From contig JARWIR010000031.1 of the NCBI GenBank assembly GCA_029959085.1, positions 6,944,001 to 7,008,000 on the forward strand: DNA of 64,000 nucleotides, in the 5' to 3' direction. The notes under the pieces are model-generated. The model did no database searches. It had not been told where the DNA came from and was given only the letters and a program-made list of their open reading frames with translations. This document shows, piece by piece, positions 33,809 to 46,098 of the stretch (position 1 is the first letter of the stretch; every line of letters starts with the position of its first letter). The stretch comes from Nemophila menziesii. Lineage: Eukaryota; Streptophyta; Magnoliopsida; Boraginales; Hydrophyllaceae. The translations under genes were made by a program, and so were the position numbers.

Positions 33809-33829
33809 ATCACAAAATAGGAGACATCA

Positions 33830-35500
33830 TTACCCCTAACTCAAAGTTTTGTTGTCCCGACGAAGTAAACAAAAAATAAAAGCTCAATGGGGCCTTAAGT
33901 CCAATCAATCAAAGAAGAGAGAATTACAAACATAATGAATGACCCTAAATCACTATTCTATAAACTATCATATAGTAAAATTCGCAAATTAAATCATATA
34001 TATACTTATCAAACAAACAATCAACATATAGTAAGTTTAAGATTAGATTAGCCTTGCAATGCACAAATGATCGGTTTTTCTTTTAGTCCGCTATGGTGGC
34101 TATAAGGTGTTCCTCTATCCTAACATAGTCTCCAACTGCTCATCTAACTACTCTCTAGTGGTTCAATAGATCATGTATCACATAGTAAAGAATTATAAGG
34201 GTTTTAAGGTTGTAATGTCAGTTTAAGGAAGGTATGATCGTTTATTTCTATAATATAGAGTGAGATTTTGGCTCTCTACTCACTAGACATCACCGAGTCG
34301 CCCTAGAGCTTGATTTACTCAAATATGTTCTTACTCAAACCATATTTGATTCACTTATTTCACATCCACAATAACCCACTATAAGTATTGATGACCATAT
34401 AACAATTTACAATTTTCTAGTCCTTTTTCATATTTAATTTTTTTTCTTTTGCAAGTTAGCTATGGCTCTCCTTTTTAATGTGAGATTTCATGCTACTTCT
34501 TCAGCATATATCTTTTCTTTTCAGTTTTTTCTTTTTCTTTTACCTCGACAAAGGGTTACAACATATAAACAAGTGAATCATCAAAAGCACGCATACATAG
34601 CTCAAATACTCACCCAATGATGTTTTCCACAATCATTCCCACCACCCCAAATTCAAGATCTAAAGACGAGTATTTCAGCAGCGCAATTCAAGTGCGGGTT
34701 ATATGGAAAAGTCCTATAATCTAAAGGGTAAGGTTTGTAACGTGGCTAACAAAAGGCTTGGACAGGATAGGAGGGCTTGAGACGGTTTATATCAATAAAT
34801 ATGGTCAGGAAGTTAAAAGGGAACAAGTTCTTAACAAATAAATGCCTTAATCGCCTTCTAATCAATAAAATTTTGTTACTTTCTCACCTCTAGCACATTC
34901 ATTAAATGGTTCATCAACTAGTTTGGATCTCACTTTCTGCACACCACTCAAGAATATCTAAGATAAAATCTTATTTCTACCACATTGCTTACTAATCTTT
35001 TTTCTTTCCTTAAGTGTGTTTCAAGTTTTTCTTTTAAGCATACAATGTGACAAGTTCATAAACATACTATTTTGCTATCATTGTCTTGTTAAAACTATGC
35101 TTAATAGTTAAATTCACTACATTCTACACATATTCCCTATACTATTTTTTTTTAAAATTTCATGGCTTTTCCAAAACAATAAAACACATAAAATGGGGAA
35201 TGAGGACAACTATCCCCACACTCTACTCAAAAGTGACCTGTGTCCCCATGACTCAAAACAGACCAGATAAAATTTATAAAATAATTAATATACAAGAAGA
35301 GAAATGGTATGGAAGAAAACAAACATAATCTCGAGATATTGCCTCGCGTCACCAATACCCAAGCTAGGGTTCAACGGACCCTTCACGATATCGCACCTCA
35401 TTTGCTCTAGGAGTGTCACGATGTGCACTTGATTTTATTTGATTGTGCCACATCATCGGACAAGAAAGTTTGAGCTGATTTTACTCGATCTAGTTGCTCA
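33830..35500 (-). other. Element G 3' non-coding region
   Basis: Begins with the polypurine-side flank (TTACCCCTAACTC). TTGTTGTCCCGACGAAG, CTCGACAAAGGGTTACAA (34540-34562) and the CACCCCAAATTC...TTCAAGTGCGGG stretch (34640-34700) align with 4140-5010 of element 1. The antisense ORF is not open here. GTGACCTGTGTCCCC near 35230 equals the TGGGGACACGACTCA block of element 2. No gene. Confidence 0.6.
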
Positions 35501-35526
35501 GATATGCTTTCCTACCAAGAAAGACC

Positions 35527-36505
35527 TTATCTTATTGACTTTGCTCCTCCCAAAATTGTCTTGATCCATGCATTATTGATTTTGGTACCCGGTTTGGCCA
35601 CAAATTTTTCCTTATCATCTAGTTTCACATTTGCCCTCATCAATGGGCTCGTGATTGTTGAAAGGAATTTCAAATTAAATATCTTTTGTGGGTCGATTTT
35701 GAATTGCATCACCCCATCAAAAAGTACTTGCGCTATATCTACTTCCTCCTCCCTCAAAATACAATTCAAAAAAATGGCAGATTTTTTAGTTACATTCGCG
35801 GTTCAAGTGTTCCCAAAAGCTGCAGGTGTGAGGAAGTGGTGCCATACTCTCGCATCGGGTTGAAGATACTTGTAAGGCCAAGACGGCTTCACCTCTCATT
35901 CATGTTCTAGAACTAATACTCATATAGTTGGTTCCAATGAAAATAATCAATTTTCTTCACCCCTTCTTGATACTTTCATGGTCAACCCAATTTTTTAACG
36001 AGAACTCTACCTTCAGTATCTCAGCTAATGAGGCCGAGATAGAATTCTAAAACTAGCTTAATACTCAATATCAAACGCTTCATCATGAATGTGGTATGTC
36101 TGAATATTTCACCCCTCTCTAGAAATTATTGTATTCCCCTTCTCCAACTTCTTTCACAAATTTTCTCTCATTGGTAAGTGTTAGACTCATCATGATTTAT
36201 GTTGTGATAACTAATAGGGCCCTAGGAGCTTCATTTTTCTCGGGTAAATGAGCCTTGATTTGGAGAGGTTGTGGTATCTTCTCTTTTAAATCACTTAGCT
36301 TTCTCTCTGCACTTGAATTTATAACCGGATACTCTCTATCGACTTACTTAAAATACCCTTTTGGTTCTCTACCGATCTTACAAAAATCTCACTTTATTTC
36401 TTCTTGTCTTTACCTAATTATTTTCTTTGATTCTTCTTTCTTCTCCCTCACATTAACTAGTGTCTTCATTCTTCTCGTTATCTCCTTTGACCTCCAACTC
36501 AAAAT
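35527..36505 (-). pseudogene. Element G ORF2 (plant transposon-protein type), broken
   Basis: In sense, the conserved TTGAGTTGGAGGTCAAAGGAG leader at about 36510 is followed by ATAACG where H has ATGACG, so the start codon is lost. A Lys-rich N-terminus ends PLQIKAHLPEKNEA, matching PLQIEIPIPEMNES in H. After stops, a long open part (35900-35527) reads WPYKYLQPDARVWHHF then FLNCILREEEVDIAQVLFDGV and IDPQKIFNLKFLSTITSP. The RVWHxF plus LNCIL...VDIAQ pattern is that of the putative plant transposon protein domain common in LTR elements; its biochemical role is not established. Its place after pol recalls the extra ORF of Athila. Confidence 0.72.
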
Positions 36506-36529
36506 TATACCTTTTTTGGAATAACCCCT

Positions 36530-37440
36530 TAAGTTGGGTGAATAACGTGTTATTTAAAATGGGAAATGTGTAAGGATTGTGTTCAATAGGTGGGTAAGGT
36601 GGAATCATGCTTGGAGAAAAAGGATTTATGAATTTTGGGAAAAAGGGTTTGAGTTTTTTTTGGAGTTAAATCTTAATTTCAAGGAGTTTTTGAGTGATTT
36701 GGGTAGGTAAATGTTGTTTGGAAGATGGTAGGGATAAATTTGGATATGTAATTTTAGTGATTTGTTGTTTTTTTTATGTTAGGTTAAGGTTTTTTGAGGC
36801 TTAAGTGGAGTTTGGGTTCTTGGGGAAGAAGGAGGCTTATGGTTTATACTTTGAAGATAAACATGGCCTCTTTCTCTTTGTCGCTCACGTTGCGTCACAG
36901 TATACTGCACATAGGGTGTATTATACCGCTCCTAAGGTCTTACTTCTGACTCTCTGTACTGTGGACCATTTGTTGTGACTGAATGTTGCACAACGGTATA
37001 CTTCCTGAAGGGAACGGTATACCGCTTGACTCATGTGAAGATTCTTCCCATTTATACCGTGTCCTACTCGTCACTGCGGTCTTCCTTGTGGAATGGTATA
37101 CCGCCCAAAGGTTGCGGTATACCACACACATTGTGACGATTCTGACTTTTACACCGTGGAGCTGTGGTTGTCATGGTTTGGTGGGGCACGGTGTCCCGCC
37201 GGAAGGACATGGTATACTACTTGACTTACTGTGAGCTTGTGAGCACGACTTTTCATTCTTTTTCAGCCCAAACTCATTTTTCTACTCAGCCTATACATAA
37301 AAAAACACGTTCTACCTTACTAAATAACTATATTATACATAAAACACATAGAAACTTAGATGATATACACTAAAAACATGAAATTAAATTAATAAAGCAA
37401 TTAAACATGGGATCTCCCAAGTGAACTTTTATTTAACGTT
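36530..37440 (-). promoter_or_regulatory. Element G spacer with paired palindromes
   Basis: GC-richer stretch at 36990-37225 with ACGGTATACCGC (37013-37024), TGGTATACCGC (about 37095), GCGGTATACCAC (about 37115), CACGGTGTCCCGCC (about 37188) and GGTATAC copies near 36999 and 37210. They form pairs about 17-21 bp apart, upstream (in sense) of ORF2. The rest is T-rich with no gene. Confidence 0.55.
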
Positions 37441-37449
37441 GTTGAAGTT

Positions 37450-39300
37450 TGACGTTGTTACCTCTAGGACCATTTCTTTTTACTAGAACCTCTACAGCAG
37501 CAGGTAAGGCTATTAACATTTACCAAGCCGAATTAGCAACACTTTTTGCTTTCACTTCAATTTCCTTCTCGTAAATGACTCTAGTGACCATGAATTGTCC
37601 ACTCCAAGAACTGTTGTGCTTGTTTCATTTGTTTGGGGGATCAGGATCTTTCATCATCTCCTACCCCAAACTCATCCTTTCCACTCTTTCGTATGGTTTC
37701 TTTTGGAACCTTTTTAGCACGTTTCTTGGTTTCCTTCAAGTGGAGTACTTTTAATAGGTGTATTATTGCTTGGTTGTGTATCCTCCAACCATAAAGTCGC
37801 CACAACATTGGTTGGATATTGCGCTACATGATCAATGACATCCAAGTGGAAACAATCACCCTTAGGTTCGGGGAAATTCATCGCCTTGAAGACAATTCAT
37901 TTTTCCTCGTAGTCTTGCACTTTCATGATCTATTCATTATTATCTACATCAATCAAAGTACCCCCCCCTTGGATAAGAATGGACGCCCCAACATAATTGA
38001 TGTATTCTTATCCATCTTATATACAAGAATAATGAGATTACATGCGATTATAAAATTACCTGCCTTAACGAGTACGTCCTCAATCTTTTCTTCAGGTTGG
38101 GAGATAGACCTATCTGCCATTTGCATGAACATGGTAGTAGGCCACATGCTCCTAATATTCAACTTTTCAAATAACTATCTAGTAATTAGATTAATACTCG
38201 CACCCAAATTTGAGAAAGATCTCCTGTTTCACTCTTGACCAATGGATATAGGAATATTTGAACTCCCAGGATCTTTCAACTTCAGAAGCAACTTACTTAG
38301 ACAAATTTCACTGCACTCCTCCAGAAAACCAACCATCTCTCCTTCTAAGTATTTGTGTTTGTTGGAGAGAAATACTTCATAAATTTAAGATACTCTGGCA
38401 TGCTCTGGATGGCATCCACAAAGAGTATATTGATTTAAAATTTCATAACCATGTCCATGAACTTCTTGTACTCTTTGTCATTGTCCTTATTCTGGACTCG
38501 TGATGGAATGGTGGAGGAGAGGCAGTTTTCGTTCGCAACTACTTCTTTCTTATTTTGACTTACCAGTTCCTTTTCAGTATTTTTATTAACGATTACAGGC
38601 TCAACTACTTCTTCAAAAACTTCTCTACCTCTTTCGGCTAGGCAGCCCACTTTTATTCTTTAATAACAGGGAAGGACAGGAGTAGTTGCTTCCCACTCCT
38701 TAACAAAATCACATTACACTCTTCATTTATATGCAGATTCTTGGTATTTCTAGGAGGTTGACCTTGAAACCTTATATTCAAATGATTAACAATTTGAGAG
38801 AAAATATTTTCAAGTAATGTTAATATTGTGGAATGCACATTCATCCTCTCATTATTGGATTACCACGTTTCTCGTTTTGACTTTAAATTCTCTTGTGTCG
38901 TCATCATAAATAAGTTTAATATTTGTTGTATAGGATTAGAGGTACCTTATTGTGGATATTTAAGAAGTGTTTTCTGGGCAAGACTCTTAGCATACGCATC
39001 TTGTAAATCTTTTGTCTTCCTGGTAATTGAATATGAGGTCTTGATTGAAGATTATTTCCTTGGGGGCATGGTTGATAATTGCCTTGATTGACCACCCCAT
39101 TAGGATTTGACCACTGGAATTTGGGATGACTATGATTTGGTTGCATATAGATTTGACCACCAAAAAAATGGTTACCTCTATTAGACACACAGAATACAAA
39201 TTATGGGTTGCTTTGGCACTATTCCCAAGTATGATAATTGACTCAACAATTAGAACAACCATGTGACTTTTGTACCATTTATACCTATTTTTTCCTACTT
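37450..39300 (-). pseudogene. Element G gag C-terminus and aspartic protease, broken
   Basis: From right to left: a C-x2-C-x4-H-x4-C zinc knuckle (about 39210-39260), a Gln/Asn/Pro-rich stretch (FQWSNPNGVVNQGNYQ), the linker box CNVILLRSGKQL (about 38690), an acidic segment (to 38435), then the protease start LKLKDPGSSNIPI (about 38280). The active site reads SNLGAS where DLGAS is expected, so the catalytic Asp is lost. Downstream are KIEDVLVKAG and IMLGRPFLSKGG (to 37953), then FKAMNFPEPKGDCF. At about 37490 the sequence moves straight to the element's C-terminal tail and spacer; reverse transcriptase, RNase H and integrase are missing. The gag N-terminus is cut by element H at 39475. Confidence 0.82.
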
Positions 39301-39474
39301 TGGAATCCTTTTTTCACAATTGAAGTTAATTACTTCACTTAATTCTCATATGTAGAAAATTTGGCATCCATCGTGGTCTCACTATCAACACGTAATGTAC
39401 CTTTTTATTCTCGCGATACTGGCCAACTTCTTTTGGTGTTTATTTTTTCTCCATTGAGTTTGCGGCTTGAATAT

Positions 39475-40897
39475 TGATATCTCCATATTTTTGATATATT
39501 AATATAGGTTTGAGACATCATTTTAGGTGTATTTAGTAAATTGTTAACGGAATTTCTCCCGTTATTAGATAATTTTTATTCATGCCTTGATTTGGAGATT
39601 TAAACTTTGTAGCGTTTTTGGTATAATTTGTGTGTTATTACGAAGCTCTTAAGTAAAAGGAAATAAGTAGAGGCGAAATATATGTCAAGGAGGTAGGAAA
39701 GAAGATCCAAGGTGAAATGAAGAGTTAAAAGGAAATAAAGTTGAATTATGAAAGGAAAATCTACCAAGTATACTGCCATCCTGAAAAGTCATCTAGTGTT
39801 TGAAAACTACAGTAAATCTATTACGAATTTGGATGAGATATTTTATTAGCAGATATATCTTTGAATTTTCGTACTACATATTTGTCCAATTAACGAAGGA
39901 GATATGGCTAAATCGTTGAAGCAATGTTTATCCTGTCCTATATTTTAGGACTGAATTTGAATTGGAAAAGGACTCCAATAACTTGCCTTGCATTCCAAGA
40001 TTTCGAACTAGGGTTAGCTAACACCTATAAATACACCTACTTATCATTGTAAATATGTCCTTGCCCAGTTATTAATTAATATTACTCTTAGAGATGCTTA
40101 ACAACAAGTTGACAAGTATGTATCTATCTTTTATTTTTTTTCTTTCTAGTATGAACTAATTTTCTCGTAGCTTGGGTTTGCACATATATAATCTTTGAAT
40201 TATTTATTATTATTTAGGATTTACCTTTAAATAGATTAAGCTTCTTATATTTTCATATATTTGTTTTATGTTCTTTGATGTATTGACTGTAGTTCTTGCT
40301 AGTGCACGAGTATATACTACCCAATTAATAGTAGTGGATGGTCACCCAGAAGGAGTGTTAAACTATTGAAACACCACATAAACATCTAGTGTGTGCTAGT
40401 GATCCTAACGGGCTTGCCTACCCAGATAGTTACGAGTGTTTGAGATTAACCACCAATCATTGTGCAGGGTCCCCTTACCGAATTCCCTTGTAATTGTTAG
40501 GTTGCCACCTAAGTCCACTCGGAAGGGGGTTAGGAGGAATGTAAAATCCTGACTACTTTCTCTAAGAGCTTTAATCACCTTTGTAACTGAGATATAGATT
40601 TAGAATGATAAGTACATACTAGCAAACCTAAGTTGTACTTCTCATCTGCATTTTATTTATCTTGGTAGTTTAATAATTATTCTCTCAATTGTTTATCCTT
40701 TTATTTATCTTTAGGTTTAGCAAGTAATCTCTACTACGTTTTCTTTCCTAACCACGATTCTAAGCTAACAGGCTTGATCCTTGCGAACGAATTCTACTTA
40801 TCAACTAAACTTGCAAACGATATGTGATACCGTGTTGTTAAAGGTGTGAATCCGTATCTTTATTTATCCTTATTTTATCACACTCTTTCCACCACCA
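39475..40897 (+). repeat. Element H 5' LTR
   Basis: 1423 bp, TGATATCTCC... to ...CACCACCA. U3-tip inverted repeat at 39475-39527. CTATAAATACACC near 40025. Hairpin CCTAA/TTAGG (40508-40512 with 40530-40534). Inserted into element G's gag. Confidence 0.88.
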
Positions 40898-40903
40898 AGT
40901 TTT

Positions 40904-40921
40904 TGGCGCCGCTGTCGGGGA
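40904..40921 (+). other. Element H primer binding site (tRNA-Asp type)
   Basis: TGGCGCCGCTGTCGGGGA, six bases after the LTR; one further change from the sites of elements 1, 2 and E. Confidence 0.85.
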
Positions 40922-41017
40922 TTTTCCTCGTTAGTTATTGTGTTTAGTTTTTAGTTGTTTTCAGTTTTATGCATTTTTTTTGTTTTTGTCTCTTACATGT
41001 TCTTTAGGTTCTGGTGT

Positions 41018-42369
41018 ATGTACTCAAATCCTAATGATATAATAAGAGCTTATAGAAAACGTTTAAGAGAAGAGAAGAAGGAAGCCATGTAAATAGTTAG
41101 AGATACCGAAGATCCACCTGGTTGGGAAAATCTTAATCCACAAATTCCTATTCCCCCACCAATAGCACCACACGGAGCGATTCCCCAGAATAATCAACAC
41201 CGCGAACAAGACCTCCTATGTTCGGGAGCACCTTTTCGAGTTTAAACATCAGGAATTCGCCCTCCAGTGATCCAAGCACAAAATTTAGGCCTGTTCAGGG
41301 TATGCTAAGTCAGTTTACAAGCTATGGACACTATAGTGGTGCATCAACTCAAGATCTGGTAAGAGCGACTCGGAAGTTTATGTAGATTTGTGATGCCTAC
41401 ATTACCCGGGGCATTACACGCGAGCAATTGTATCAAGTCGTGTTTCCATTGAAGGAGCTGGTGAATGGTTCAAAAGACATGCACCAGATACACTTACTCT
41501 TTTGGATGAGTTGTAAGTTGCATTCTTTAAAAGCTTTTATCTGAAGAGGATGAGAAAATATCAGATGGAGCGTGCAAGTTTGTGCCAAGAGAATGATGAA
41601 AATGTCAGAGAGGCATGGACAAGGTTGCGACATAAATTATCAAGATGTCCACTTCATGGTTATACCATAGCTTTACATTTGGCAATGTTCTATCAAGGTA
41701 TTGACGTCGAAAGTAGATTGGGGGTAGATATTCTTGGAAGAGGAGGATTTGTGTCCATGGATCTTGTAGAAGCTACATAATGTATGAAGCGAAATATTGA
41801 GACAGAAAGAAATTGGCCTCTATCGCGAGCTCATTTCACAAATACCAAAGGAACGCTTCGATTAGGTACAAAATATACAGTTAGCGTTAAACACTCCACA
41901 CTGGAGAATCAAATTAAGTAGGTATTACTCTAGATGGAGAAGAATTTCAAAGGAATCAAGCTGAAATAAATGTAGTGTGAGAGGCACAAGGGTGTCCGCA
42001 TTGCGAGGTGAACAATAGTGAATGGGAAGAGTGTGAAGGCAATCCAGAATTTGTGTACTTCATATCAAACCATGGAAATTACCAATTTGGTAATCGTAAT
42101 CATCTAGGTATACAACACTCTAATCCTCATGGGGCCTCAAATCCAAGCAATACATAATAATCACGTCCCCACCGCAACCAACTTATGATGCTTATGCTGA
42201 TAATCTAGCTCAGAAAGCCTTTCCAAAACATCCTATGGAAGGAGTTGGGTTAGATTAAAAAAATAGAAAACTTTATGATTGTGATAAAAAATAATGTTAA
42301 ATTTTGTCTAGACATGATCAGTGATCAAGGAGCTGCAGTACAAGTCTCTCAAATAACAAAGGTAAAATC
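41018..42369 (+). pseudogene. Element H gag, broken and split by the Copia-like element
   Basis: Starts MYSNPNDIIRAYRKRLREEKK, 97 bases after the primer site; a stop follows after 24 codons. Pro-rich reading (PQIPIPPPIAPHG) continues, then GMLSQF-like and ICDAYITRGITREQ blocks homologous to 14427-15026. At 41550-41780 the gag core is clear: ASLCQENDENVREAW, then CPLHGYTIALHLAMFYQGID and VSMDLVEAT, the plant retrotransposon gag pattern. Decayed sequence runs to 42369, where the Copia-like insertion begins; coding similarity resumes at 49373. Non-functional. Confidence 0.85.
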
Positions 42370-43746
42370 TGAAAGTCCTAGAGGAGGGGTGAATAGGATT
42401 ACTAATAAGATTAATGCCTAATTAAAAATCTTTTGGACAATTATAAGTTTAAGAGAAAACTTCTAAGTCAACTAATATATCAAACACTTATGGGATCATG
42501 CAAAGGATAAGTTAGAGGCATGATATATAAGTTTAACAAGTAAAACAAGTTTCTAATCTCTTACTACTCTAGATGACAATATGTTAGATAAACTAGATAA
42601 TCAATATCACAATATTCATACTAGCATATTATCAAACATGTAAAGTGCGGAAAGTAAATAGAGTAGGGATAGAAAGATACACACGATTTATAGTGGTTCG
42701 GTTTCCCTACATCCACTACCTAAGGAAGCCTCCTTAGGATTTCAAGCTTTTCACTAAGCTCCCGTGTCTCTCTTAACCGGGTCGAGAACACAATAACCCT
42801 TACAACCTCTTCGATAACACGAAGGACAAACTCTTCGAAACCACGAAGGAAACTCTTGTGTAATCACAACACAAGGACACCAAGTATACTCCCTATACTT
42901 GAATTCTCTCTTAATCTATCTGTTACAAGAACTAGACTTAAGAGGATAAATACAAAGTGTTTAAGGGGTGAAACTACTTTGCTTAACAATCTCCTAATGA
43001 GTAGATATAACACTTAAGCATGAAAGACTCCTCTTGAGTGGATAGAACTTTGTGGCTTATTTGATTAACTCCTTGAATGAGTTGGATAGGACTTATAAGC
43101 TCACTAAGATTGATTTTGACAATGTATAGCTCTTGACACCTTCTTGAATGATAACAATTAAGCTCCTTAATGTTTGTAATTTGTTGGTGTAGTTGTAGCC
43201 TTCAAAGAGCTTCAATTTATAGCTGAAAATTGCTTCCAACGGTCATAAGGCTTGAGTCCAACGGATCTATTAATTTCCCCAACGGATATATTTCTTATGA
43301 CTTAACTTTGTGCAGAAAAACCTTCCTTGCGGTGTACCGCACATCAACGGTTAGATTTTCTATCTCTCTGACCGGACTAGCCATGCACCGTGCCCTGGTC
43401 CGCATTCTTGGTCCGGTGTACCGCACCATATGTCCGGTGTACCGCACCAAACATCTTTGATAGAATTGACCTATGCTTTGATGCTTGGATCAATAAATCT
43501 TCTTCACGAAAGTTGTAGATAACATCATTCTTATAAACATTGCAGTTGATCATTAAGGCTATATCTCAAAGTATATAAAGATATGAATAAAAGTATATGT
43601 AAGAGATATAATAAGAATGATATGTAAAGTGTTTTTGATGAACAATAGTGCTAGTAAGGATGTATATAACAAGAGTAATTAGCACACTAATCATAAGAGG
43701 ATTTGTCACATTAAAACAACCTATTAAGGGAGGCTATATGCCAACA
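42370..43746 (-). repeat. Element I 3' LTR
   Basis: 1377 bp. It carries palindromes GCGGTGTACCGC (about 43330) and CCGGTGTACCGC (about 43422 and 43434). It lacks 22 bp present in the 5' LTR at about 48930-48952, which removes one palindrome. Confidence 0.93.
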
Positions 43747-43765
43747 ATCTCCCCCTTTTTGATGA
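43747..43765 (-). other. Element I polypurine tract
   Basis: Plus strand ATCTCCCCCTTTTTGATG, sense AAAAAGGGGGAGAT next to the LTR start TGTTGGC. A classical Copia polypurine tract. Confidence 0.88.
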
Positions 43766-44856
43766 TGACAAATCTTTCACTAAAACACCTTAGGAATGAT
43801 ATGAAAGTTTAAGCTCTAATGAAATTTAGCTCCCCCTCACAATAAGCATATAAGATTTGAGATGCATTTGTGAGATATTAAAAGGTGCAATTTTTGAAAG
43901 TTTTAGTGCACATATTTCTCCCCCTTTGTCTTCATCAAAACGACGGGGTAATAAAAACAACTAAAGATAGAAGAGCTAAAACTCAAGTGAATAGATTTTA
44001 AACAACGATTTTAAGGGTGTGCAAGAGTTTAGGGATTAAAACAATTTTAGAATGAGATGCACAAAGATAGATAATAGTAAAGCAATAGCTAAGGATAGAG
44101 ACATTTTACCAACTTCTTGATCGATAGATTTTCATTTCATATGCTTTCTAATGACACAAACGATTAGTTGCAATGTATGAGATAAATGATTAGTATAAAC
44201 GATTAACCAAAGCATTTGAGTTTTTAAAGATGATTTAACAAAAACTCCCCCTCACAAAATGCATAGAGTTTGTTTTAATTTTGTAAAAGTTTGACCTATA
44301 ATTTCTTCTTTTTTTTTACTAATGATAGAATTTTGAAATTAATTTTAAGAAATTAAGGGGTAAAATGTAATCTTTGAAAAGTATAGGTGAAAAAAGCATT
44401 TTTCAAAAAGTTTTAGGGACTAAAGAGCAATTTTGAAAAACTTTTAAGGACCTAAGTGCAATTTTCAACCATTTGATGAACTAAGACTAATTTGAACAAA
44501 CTATAGGGACTATAAAGCAATATAGAATATGATCAAGGATCAATGATGCAATAGTACCTATATCATCAAAGGAAAAAATTAGCAACATCAACACAATTAG
44601 ATAATATTCGAAGCATAAAATTTAAGCACCTAACCAATAAATATCCAAAGTAAAAACATAGCATACTAAACCAAATATCCAAATTAAACACGTAGCATAC
44701 TAACCAATTATCCAAATTTAAACCAAGTAGCAATAAAAATCCTAAATGTCCAAAACACGGACCCAAAAGCATTCAAAGCACGAAATAAGATAAAACATAG
44801 TCAATTTAAACACCAAATAGGATAATAAGAAAATAAAGAACACCCAACACGACCAA
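43766..44856 (-). repeat. Element I 3' non-coding region with minisatellite-like repeats
   Basis: No gene supported. At 44330-44520, three to four degenerate copies of about 36-40 bp on AGGGACTAAAGAGCAATTTT. At 44633-44731, about three copies of 37 bp on ATCCAAA...GTAGCATACTA. A second CTCCCCCTTTGTC tract near 43918 and CTCCCCCTCAC tracts near 43830 and 44243 resemble extra polypurine tracts. Confidence 0.6.
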
Positions 44857-46098
44857 TTAACGATTTTCCCGGGGAGAGCGGCTTCTAGAACGGTGACGGG
44901 AATGTGACACATCATCCTTGATGCACGAAACATCATTTTTCACACAAGTTAATTCATTTGCAAGATTTCCCAATTTCTCTTCCAAAACCCCAAATTTTCT
45001 TTCTAATTTCTCTTCCAAAACCTCGAATTTTCTTCCCATATAATCCATAAAACGGGTAACTGTGCTTTCAAAACGGGAGAGATTAGGAGGATCCTCATGA
45101 ATGGGTTGGTTTTGAGTAGGCTCATTTTGGATAGGATTTTGTGGGGCCGGGTTATCCAAGAGTTCAAGCGAGTTAAGATCCGGGCCGAAAGTTCCTTCTT
45201 TTGCTTGTAAGATACGATTACGAATTGAAGCATCCGAAATACGATTAACATGTGAGCACGTAACATAAGTGTTATTGTAGATAGCGAATTTCATTCTCTT
45301 TATAGTGCTATAATCAAAACACCAAGCCCTGTTTATTGGTCTCACACTAGTACCTCCTAAAGAAATTCCACTTGCATCAAAGAGTTTGGTTAGAAAAATA
45401 CCGTATGGAACTTTATCCCTAGATGCTCTAGCATGATTCATCCACTTGAACATAATAGCAATGATGTTAATCCGTTGTCTAGCAAAGATTAAATATAAGA
45501 GATAAGCCTCGTATGGGATTAATTTAGCATCATGTTTATCTTTTGGAATCACGGCCGAAATTAAGAATTTGTGAGCCACTATAAACTCCGGATCAAAATT
45601 CCGTAAATTCCAATTTCCATCACGAATGAGCATCCTACCATTTACGAATTCATTAACCTCGTTTTGAGCTACCACATCAAGACTTGAAACATCCCAACCA
45701 CTAGACCAAAAACCACTAAACCCATCCGAAGGAATATCATAGCGAGCACACAATTCATTTAACTTTAATCGTAAAGAAATACCCGAAACTTGTGATTTTA
45801 TCGAATTATTAGCACAATTATATTCAAAGTTTGAGTAAAATTCTTCAATTAAACCACTAGCTAAATGACTACCCAAATATTGAAAGATATTGTGACAACC
45901 TTGAAAAGAAAGGAGTTGAAAAAGAGAATCATCACCGGAAGGAAAAGCTGAAGCATTTACGGTTCTACCCGGAAGAGGATCGAATGGCCGGAGTGGAGGT
46001 GGTGTTGGTGACCTCGCCGGAGATGGTGCACGGCGGAGGCTGGAGGAGGCTCTGGCGGTGGCTTTCTTCCTTGGAGCAGATTCCTTTTCTCTAACCAT
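44857..46098 (-). CDS. Element I ORF2: intact plant transposon-protein type, 413 aa
   Basis: Open from MVREKESAPRKKATARASSS at 46098. Residues 1-45 are basic and Pro/Ser-rich, with KKATAR-like and RRAP stretches that could serve nuclear entry. Residues 65-300 match the putative plant transposon protein family: IEEFYSNFEYN near 85, VSGISLRLKLNEL, an RILQ/PYEAYLLYLIFARQRIN segment near 195 and VPYGIFLTKLFDASGI. Residues 325-390 form a heptad-like region (FEVLEEKLERKFGVLEEKL, then LANELTCVKNDVSCIKDDV), a probable coiled coil. The C-terminus SRHRSRSRSPRENR is Arg/Ser-rich. Biochemical function of the family is not established. It is the only long intact frame of the window. It sits 760 bp after gag, preceded by paired palindromes. 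Confidence 0.78.
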   Translation of the reverse strand: MVREKESAPRKKATARASSSLRRAPSPARSPTPPPLRPFDPLPGRTVNASAFPSGDDSLFQLLSFQGCHNIFQYLGSHLASGLIEEFYSNFEYNCANNSIKSQVSGISLRLKLNELCARYDIPSDGFSGFWSSGWDVSSLDVVAQNEVNEFVNGRMLIRDGNWNLRNFDPEFIVAHKFLISAVIPKDKHDAKLIPYEAYLLYLIFARQRINIIAIMFKWMNHARASRDKVPYGIFLTKLFDASGISLGGTSVRPINRAWCFDYSTIKRMKFAIYNNTYVTCSHVNRISDASIRNRILQAKEGTFGPDLNSLELLDNPAPQNPIQNEPTQNQPIHEDPPNLSRFESTVTRFMDYMGRKFEVLEEKLERKFGVLEEKLGNLANELTCVKNDVSCIKDDVSHSRHRSRSRSPRENR

